This document shows, piece after piece, positions 58,610 through 64,000 of a stretch of 64,000 nucleotides of DNA; within the stretch, counting starts at the first letter, position 1; the number at the start of each line of letters is the position of its first letter. Made by a program: the position numbers and the translations under genes. The notes under the pieces were generated by a model. It had not been told where the DNA came from. It was given only the letters and a program-made list of their open reading frames with translations, and did not search any database. The stretch is taken from contig NW_004955426.1 in the NCBI RefSeq assembly GCF_000276665.1, forward strand, positions 23,138,751-23,202,750, read 5' to 3'. The DNA comes from Chinchilla lanigera (lineage: Eukaryota; Chordata; Mammalia; Rodentia; Chinchillidae).

Positions 58610-58835
58610 ATGGTTACACAAGAAAATATCTAGAAACTTAGAGATGCCTACGGAAGCATGAAGCAAGAAATGACTGGGGTCTAGGACTTGCTTCAAAATA
58701 CTGTAGCAGAGAAAAGTGAGGGAGAGATGGAACAGCTGTGGTAAAACTTGATAATTTTGAATCCAGTGATAGGACTTCCATACACTATGCTTTATATTTG
58801 AATTTTTTCATAATTAAAAATTAAGACTTTTATTG
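58610..58835 (+). mobile_element. Ancient L1M-type 3' end
   Basis: GGTCTAGGACTTGCTTCAAA, GGTAAAACTTGATAATTTTG and TTTGAATTTTTTCATAATTA follow a familiar L1M 3' UTR in order. Confidence 0.6.
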
Positions 58836-58865
58836 GAATACTTATCATCTTTTAAAGGGAAAACT

Positions 58866-59060
58866 TACACTATGATCCGTTAAATATCTTACAAAACCAA
58901 AAATGGAAGAACATAAGTATGTGATGTTATGGATATATAATTTACTTGATTTAATCATTTCACTAAGTACACATGCTTCAAAACCACGTTGTATCCTGCA
59001 AGTACATGCAATTTTAATTTTTCAGTTACGCCTTAATATAGCTGGGGAGATTTTAAATAA
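58866..59060 (+). mobile_element. Ancient L1MA-type 3' end
   Basis: AAGTATGTGATGTTATGGAT, ACTTGATTTAATCATTTCAC, CATGCTTCAAAACCACGTTG and ATGCAATTTTAATTTTTCAG, TTACGCCTTAATATAGCTGG match the terminal ~190 bp of L1MA-like elements. Confidence 0.85.
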
Positions 59061-60875
59061 ACTTAAAAACTGGGTGAGAGGAATAGTAAATCATAGTGAT
59101 CATGGAAAAAGGAAGAACTGATTAGCAAATTGGAAGGTAGAGTGGGAGAGGGGTTGGAGGGGCAGGGAACCACCTCAGATCTGTTCCCAGAACTGACCTA
59201 GCCTGACTGCGTGACCTTGGGAAAAGTCCCTTACTTACCACTGGAGGAAGTGCTGTTCTCCCAGGTGTATGTGAATTGGCTTTTCTGCACCTCCACTCTG
59301 TGGATGGATGGAGCTGTGCCCGTACCCTATTCTAAATGTCTTTAGGAGCTGGTGTGGCTCTATCCTTTTCCAGGCTCTACAGGTCAGATAAAAGGCAGTC
59401 AACCCCAAGTTCTGCTCCTGTCCCCAAGGAAGTTGACTTTCCAGGAGCCACTTAATCTCAGAAACACTACAGTCTTCCCTGACACATTTGAAGTTGGAAA
59501 TCAATCTCTCTGTGTTGGGGTTCTTTATTCTTTGTGGTCCTTACCCCTGTAGGACCGCAGACAAAAAGCAGGCAATAAGAAAAGTGGGATGACCCCAAAC
59601 AAAGCTGCCCTCTATATTTACAAGTTAAACTATGACTTTTCTCAAGGCCCACAAATTATAGGGAGGCAAAGTGTGGAAAACTTCAGTTAAAAAAAAAAAA
59701 CACCACCCATAAAAACATGCCAGATGGGAAGGGGAAAATGCCTATGATTCTAGCGGCTTTCAATTGTATTTATTTAGTTCAGTCATTTATGAAACAAAAC
59801 CCAGAAATTCTAGGTATCTCTCCAAAACAAAGAACCACTAATGTTTGCTTCTGGTTAGTACGTAAAACTTGGTTAAAACCCAAATGTTAAACATAGGTCC
59901 ATAACGAAGGTTTTTACATGACAGAGTTCAGATGTGGCTGGCCTGCTTCACGCTTTTTTATCTAGCTGTTAAACCCAGGTTAGCAATGACTGGGAAAATG
60001 TTAAAGGGATGCTTTTCCTATCTATGCCAAGGACAAACTTCCTCCACAATAGTCACACACGCACACATGCATATGAACCCACACAAGCACACACACACAC
60101 AAAAGAAGAAAAGAAAAAAAATGATAATTATCCAAACCCTGAAGCTACTAAGATTTTCTAACTGACTTGAATCCCCCAAAGAAATCTTGATTTGGGCTAT
60201 CTGGGTTTCACAATGTTATCAGTCGTCAACAGACTTTGCCTTCCTTGAAAGTACTTCCAATTGTTTCAGCGGCAAAAGAGACCTAAATCAACACTGGATA
60301 TAGCAAAGAAAACAAACCACTTATAAACTTTCCCATACCTGCCAAAACTGGAAAGCTATAAATAGGGGGTAGCAAAAACACTGCTCAAAAATATTTCGCA
60401 GTGAGAAAACAGGCGGAAAAGAATGAATAATTTTCAAAGAAATGAATGATTTTTTAAAGTTAGCTCATTTTGCAACTTGGAATTTCTGTGGTCATAAGGA
60501 AGTAAGGAAAACACAATTCAGCCATGACAGATACTGTGATTCCTACACCCAAGGGAAGCTGAAATGTTATCAGCTTGACTTAAGCAGTTACATTGCATAT
60601 AACATTGCTACAGTGCCCCGGCTTTGTCGTTGCTCTTATTACTTTAGAGGAACATAGTGTTTGTCCAATAATCAGCCTTTTTGTGACTTCCAAGGTAGGT
60701 ACTTTTCTCCCAAGAGAAAGCTTAGTTTCTCAAGGTCACTTAGGACTCATACTGTTGTGTCTGTTATCAAATCACGCAGCTCTCATCTAATCATGAACTT
60801 CATTGTTAGTTGTTCTTTAAGCATTCACCTCCATTGTTAAGTGCTCACTATTGTTTTAAGGAACAGCATTCTTTG
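59061..60875. other. Unique stretch with CA tract and a perfect MEF2 site
   Basis: A MIR trace (TGCGTGACCTTGGGAAAAGT, ~59208) and a CA-rich tract (60055-60103) are present. CTATAAATAG at 60356-60365 is a perfect MEF2 consensus, with AACCAC and TTATAAAC nearby. No exon is supported. Confidence 0.4.
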
Positions 60876-61225
60876 GAGTTGACCGATCTTGAGTTTGATT
60901 CTTACCTCCGACATTATTCACAATGAGACCCGGAGCAACTTTTTCAGCTCTACCTGTCATGGTTATTTCAGAAATGTTCCATGTAGTTTGTTTCTTAGAA
61001 CCTCATGGTTAGTTCATTGATTCAATAGGTGATGACAAATCAATTTGGAAAAAAATTCTGAGGGGATAAATTTCTGTCTTTAGTGTGCAGAATCCTATCA
61101 CTCTACATAATTTCCTCTTCTGTAATTTGAAAATTAAGTGAAATAGTGTCTGCGAAATGCTTTACACAATGTTTGGCAATAGCATGTATTCAATAAGTAC
61201 TAGCTATTTGTAATAATAACACACA
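60876..61225 (+). repeat. Decayed MIR SINE
   Basis: GATCTTGAGTTTGATTCTTA, GACCCGGAGCAACTTTTTCA near the left and TTCTGTAATTTGAAAATTAA, GCGAAATGCTTTACACAATG, TATTCAATAAGTACTAGCTA at the right fit a MIR spread by inserted or diverged sequence. Confidence 0.45.
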
Positions 61226-61304
61226 CCTCAGATTAGAATTACGAGCAGTCATTTCCCAAACTAAAAGACCTTCAATTACATGAACATGTGCTATTCAGAT
61301 CTGA

Positions 61305-61700
61305 GTGTAACTCTGAAAGTTCGTGTGTTGGGAACCTAATGCCCAGTGCAGTATGGACGAGAAGGTGGGATCTAAGGAGAGCTGATGAGGCCATGAAGAC
61401 TTTATCCTCTTCGGTGGCATCATCTTTTTCTTACAGAAGTGGGATCTTTATCCACAGAGTGGATTTGGTAGAAAACTGCCTTGCACTTGCTCTGCCATGC
61501 TCTTGAACTCACTTGCTTCCTCTTCCTTCACCTCTCACCTGGGACCCTGCGGCAGGGGTGCTCTGCACAGACACTGAGCAAATGCCAACTCCACACCCCT
61601 CACCTCCCAGCCTCTGGAACAGTGAGAAATACATTTATTTCCTTTAAAAATTCCCTAGTTTCAGGTTCTATTGTTGCCGCAGAAAATAGACTAAGACAAC
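61305..61700 (+). repeat. MaLR (MST/MLT1-like) LTR
   Basis: GTTCGTGTGTTGGGAACCTA, ATGCCCAGTGCAGTATGGAC, GAAGGTGGGATCTAAGGAGA, CAGCCTCTGGAACAGTGAGA, AATACATTTATTTCCTTTAA, and the end AAATAGACTAAGACAA follow the MST/MLT1 order. Confidence 0.8.
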
Positions 61701-61705
61701 ATGTG

Positions 61706-62093
61706 TAAATGTACGAAATGACAGTAACTTCCATATATATGTAAATAAGCCATTCTTTGGATGTCTTGTTTGGTCTAAGAGCAATGGTGAAGCCATAAAT
61801 TCATTTTCCTCCTCCATAGCCAAGCTGTGTGTTTGTTCATTTCTTCAGCTAGTTGCCTTCCTTATATTTGTAATGTGAAACTTTTTTGTCCAAACCTTTG
61901 AAGGAGGAAAAGACCATAAGACCATAAATATTCAGAATCCCAGATTAAATGCTGAGGTGGCCCTGGCCTTGCATATGAACAGCCTGGACCTTGCTGAGGT
62001 TACTGAAGGATTTGTATAAAAATGCTTTGCAACGCTGAGAAGAAATTCACCAGGACTAAGGACTGATGACCCTTAGCACACAATTGAATTGTG
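61706..62093. other. Unique flank of inverted repeat
   Basis: No gene or repeat recognised. Confidence 0.4.
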
Positions 62094-62359
62094 TCATTAC
62101 TTTTGAAGAGTATACTTAGAAACATACTGTTCCTTAATTTATATAAGAAATACCTATTGTGTTTGGCCCACATACATGTACATGCACTGGATATGTGTAG
62201 TTTTGAATATTGCTTTTCATCTTTTCTCACCTTGAGGTCTGTAAGTTTGAGAGCACCATGGGTGGAAGACCTTGCTGCTGTGGAAGCTTGCTGCTGTCCC
62301 AGAGGGGATTGGTAAGGGTATACGTTACTCTGGAGCCTCCAAGAATCAGAAGCAAAAAT
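62094..62359 (+). repeat. Inverted repeat, left arm (~266 bp)
   Basis: TCATTACTTTTGAAGAGTAT, CTATTGTGTTTGGCCCACAT, ACATGTACATGCACTGGATA and GAAGCTTGCTGCTGTCCCAG reappear in reverse complement at 63195-63463. Agreement is roughly 80-85% by eye with small gaps, fading past CAGAAGCAAAA. Repeat family unknown to me. The encoded peptide similarity between the arms simply mirrors the DNA. Confidence 0.9.
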
Positions 62360-63194
62360 AAGATTAACATGCAAGGATTGAACAAGGGAATGGTTTGTGA
62401 GAGATAGGGTATAGGGGGCTGATAGGGTTGGGAGAGCTGTCAAGGTGCAATGCAAGCCATACTCCAGATCAAGGAAAGAGGGAAAGAAGGCTGGGTGGAG
62501 ACACTCCAGGAGGTCCTAGCACCTCCTACAGTCTACAAATGCTCATCCAGTTCATCAGGGAGTCCTTGAGTTAAAGTCAGCTGTTCAAAGGGGGAATCAG
62601 GAGCAGGTCTGTCTTAGCATTTCCATGCAGTAGTCACTGGCTAGAAATAGTTTCTGGAAAGAGTGAACTTGATGCAAACAAGATGGATCACAGATCCCAA
62701 AAGCCAGACTCAACTTTGCTCTCTGTAGCTGGAGTCTTATGAGGTGCATTCTCACAACTGCCCTGAGATTGCTTCCAGGGACCTCCATAGCTGCCCATGG
62801 ATGTGAGAAAGGCTGCCTGTGGGGAATAGGGTTGACCTCTCCCCAGAAACATTAGAAGACAGACAAACACACACATACGTGCCTCATATTTACACATACA
62901 TGAACCTACACATGCACACTATGGACACACCATGGGAATCCTGTGTATCCTGAAAAGCAGAGACAGACCTCTTTCACAAAAGAGAAATAATATACCGCAG
63001 CTCAGGGGACATGGGCTATCATGGGACCACTCATTTGTGCTGACCTGTTTATTGACAGTCGGCACTTCAGAAGCTTTGCTGGCTGGACAGAAAACTAGGT
63101 TTGCTGAAAATTAAGGAGGAAAGCGATGAGGAAAAAGAAGAAGGACAGACATTAACAGTGAGTGTCAACAGCCTTTGCGTCTCACTGTAGGCCT
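62360..63194. other. Spacer of the inverted repeat (~0.83 kb)
   Basis: No gene recognised. A CA-rich tract sits near 62870-62915. The sequence does not match the arms and has no recognised transposase or LTR. Confidence 0.5.
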
Positions 63195-63463
63195 CACTTT
63201 TAGCTTCTGCAAAAAGGAGGCCCCAGAGTAGCATGTGTTCTTGTCAATCCGCTCTGGAAAAGCAGCAAGCTTCAACAGTAGAAAGCACTGCAGAACCATC
63301 CATGGTTGTCCAGGAATTACAGACCTCAAAATGAAAAAGAATGAAAAGCACTATTCAAAGCTACACATATCTGGTGCATGTACATGTATGTGGGCCGCAC
63401 ACAATAGGTATTATATAAGTTAAGGAACACTATGTTTCTAAATATACTCCTCAAAAGTAATGA
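63195..63463 (-). repeat. Inverted repeat, right arm (~269 bp)
   Basis: Read in reverse complement it gives TCATTACTTTTGAGGAGTAT, CTATTGTGTGCGGCCCACAT, ACATGTACATGCACCAGATA, GAAGCTTGCTGCTTTTCCAG, parallel to the left arm throughout. Confidence 0.9.
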
Positions 63464-64000
63464 AAGTTTTTCTCTCTGCCTGAAGCAGAGAAAGAACTAG
63501 CAGAGTTCTGGTCAGCACAAATTCTCAAAGAGAAGAAAGAGTGGGCTGTGTGGGGACAGGAAATTTCCTTCAGTAGTTAAAGCAGTTAACTCAGCGAGAT
63601 GGCTCTGGATGGGGCAGGGAGTAGGTAGGGTCTTAGAAAAGCAGCTTCCATGTCGGTTCCTTTGGGCCCTGGTGCCCACCTTAGTGACCTCTTCTCCAAG
63701 GGTTAAGAACAGAGTATAAGGACCTACAAAGTGGGAGCTCAATAAAGTGAGGAGCCAGGCTGAGGGAAGATACCTGGCTCCGGGGGAAGTCTGAGGAAGA
63801 CCTTGAAATTCATCCCACAACTATTTACTGCAGTACTGTTCCTCCAGTTAAGCACTGTAAGTTCGCTATGGGCAAAAGTGGTCATCCTTGCCTACCACAG
63901 AATGCACTTGAATTGGGGCACCAGGCATTAATAAATAATCTGCCTAAGCATCAAATAACAGGTTATGACAGGTGCTCTGAAGAGGGGAGTCCAGGGAAGC
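63464..64000. other. Unique stretch to window end
   Basis: No gene or repeat recognised. Confidence 0.4.

Noticed and set aside
62000..63423. Peptides from opposite strands at 62.0-62.5 and 63.2-63.4 kb resemble each other
   Set aside because: The resemblance follows directly from the DNA inverted repeat; both frames lack other gene features, so protein-level selection is not shown.
1..64000. CRISPR array, operon or phage-like organisation
   Set aside because: No regularly spaced repeats or prokaryotic gene arrangement; the content is typical mammalian non-coding DNA.

Overview
This is a mammalian nuclear, non-coding window. No reading frame reaches a convincing protein, base composition is AT-rich with few CpGs, and interspersed repeats are everywhere. 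The repeats point to a rodent: tRNA-derived ID-type SINEs, monomeric 7SL-derived B1 SINEs (several with an internal ~25-30 bp duplication), MaLR/ORR1-type solo LTRs ending in an AAATAAACCTTTCCT-like block, plus old L1, L2, MIR, MER5/MER20-type hAT and mariner fossils. B2 and B4 SINEs of mouse and rat were not seen. The ID body (GGTCATGAGTTCGGTTCCCGG type) makes me lean to a non-muroid rodent such as a beaver or kangaroo-rat relative; that is inference only.

Layout. 1-9.4 kb: MaLR LTRs, L2 and MIR fossils (one MIR split by an L1 tail with an 11-bp target duplication), then a 1.2-kb truncated L1. 9.4-20 kb: largely unique sequence with a PBX/HOX and TCF motif cluster (11.3 kb), an ID with target duplications (16.2 kb), a candidate minus-strand TATA promoter with first exon and splice donor (17.1 kb), a motif-rich block with paired FOX sites (18.5 kb) and a MER20. 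20-27 kb: four MaLR/MLT LTRs, an ancient LINE and a 259-bp GAAA tract. 27-37 kb: mostly unique AT-rich DNA, then an old L1, an interrupted hAT element, two MaLR LTRs and a foldback mariner element. 37-46 kb: unique DNA with two weak candidate exons, L1 tails and a probable degraded ERV. 46-53 kb: ancient LINE, B1 and unique DNA. 53-59 kb: a MaLR LTR carrying a foreign ~190-bp segment that is duplicated at 56.8 kb, a repeat-poor interval, two more mariner foldbacks and three L1 tails. 59-64 kb: unique DNA, a MaLR LTR, and a ~265-bp inverted repeat around a ~0.83-kb spacer.

No coding gene is asserted. The window reads as intergenic or deep intronic DNA. The items most worth a second look are the 62-63.5 kb inverted repeat, the three head-to-head mariner derivatives, the 53/56.8 kb segment duplication and the 17.1 kb promoter/first exon.
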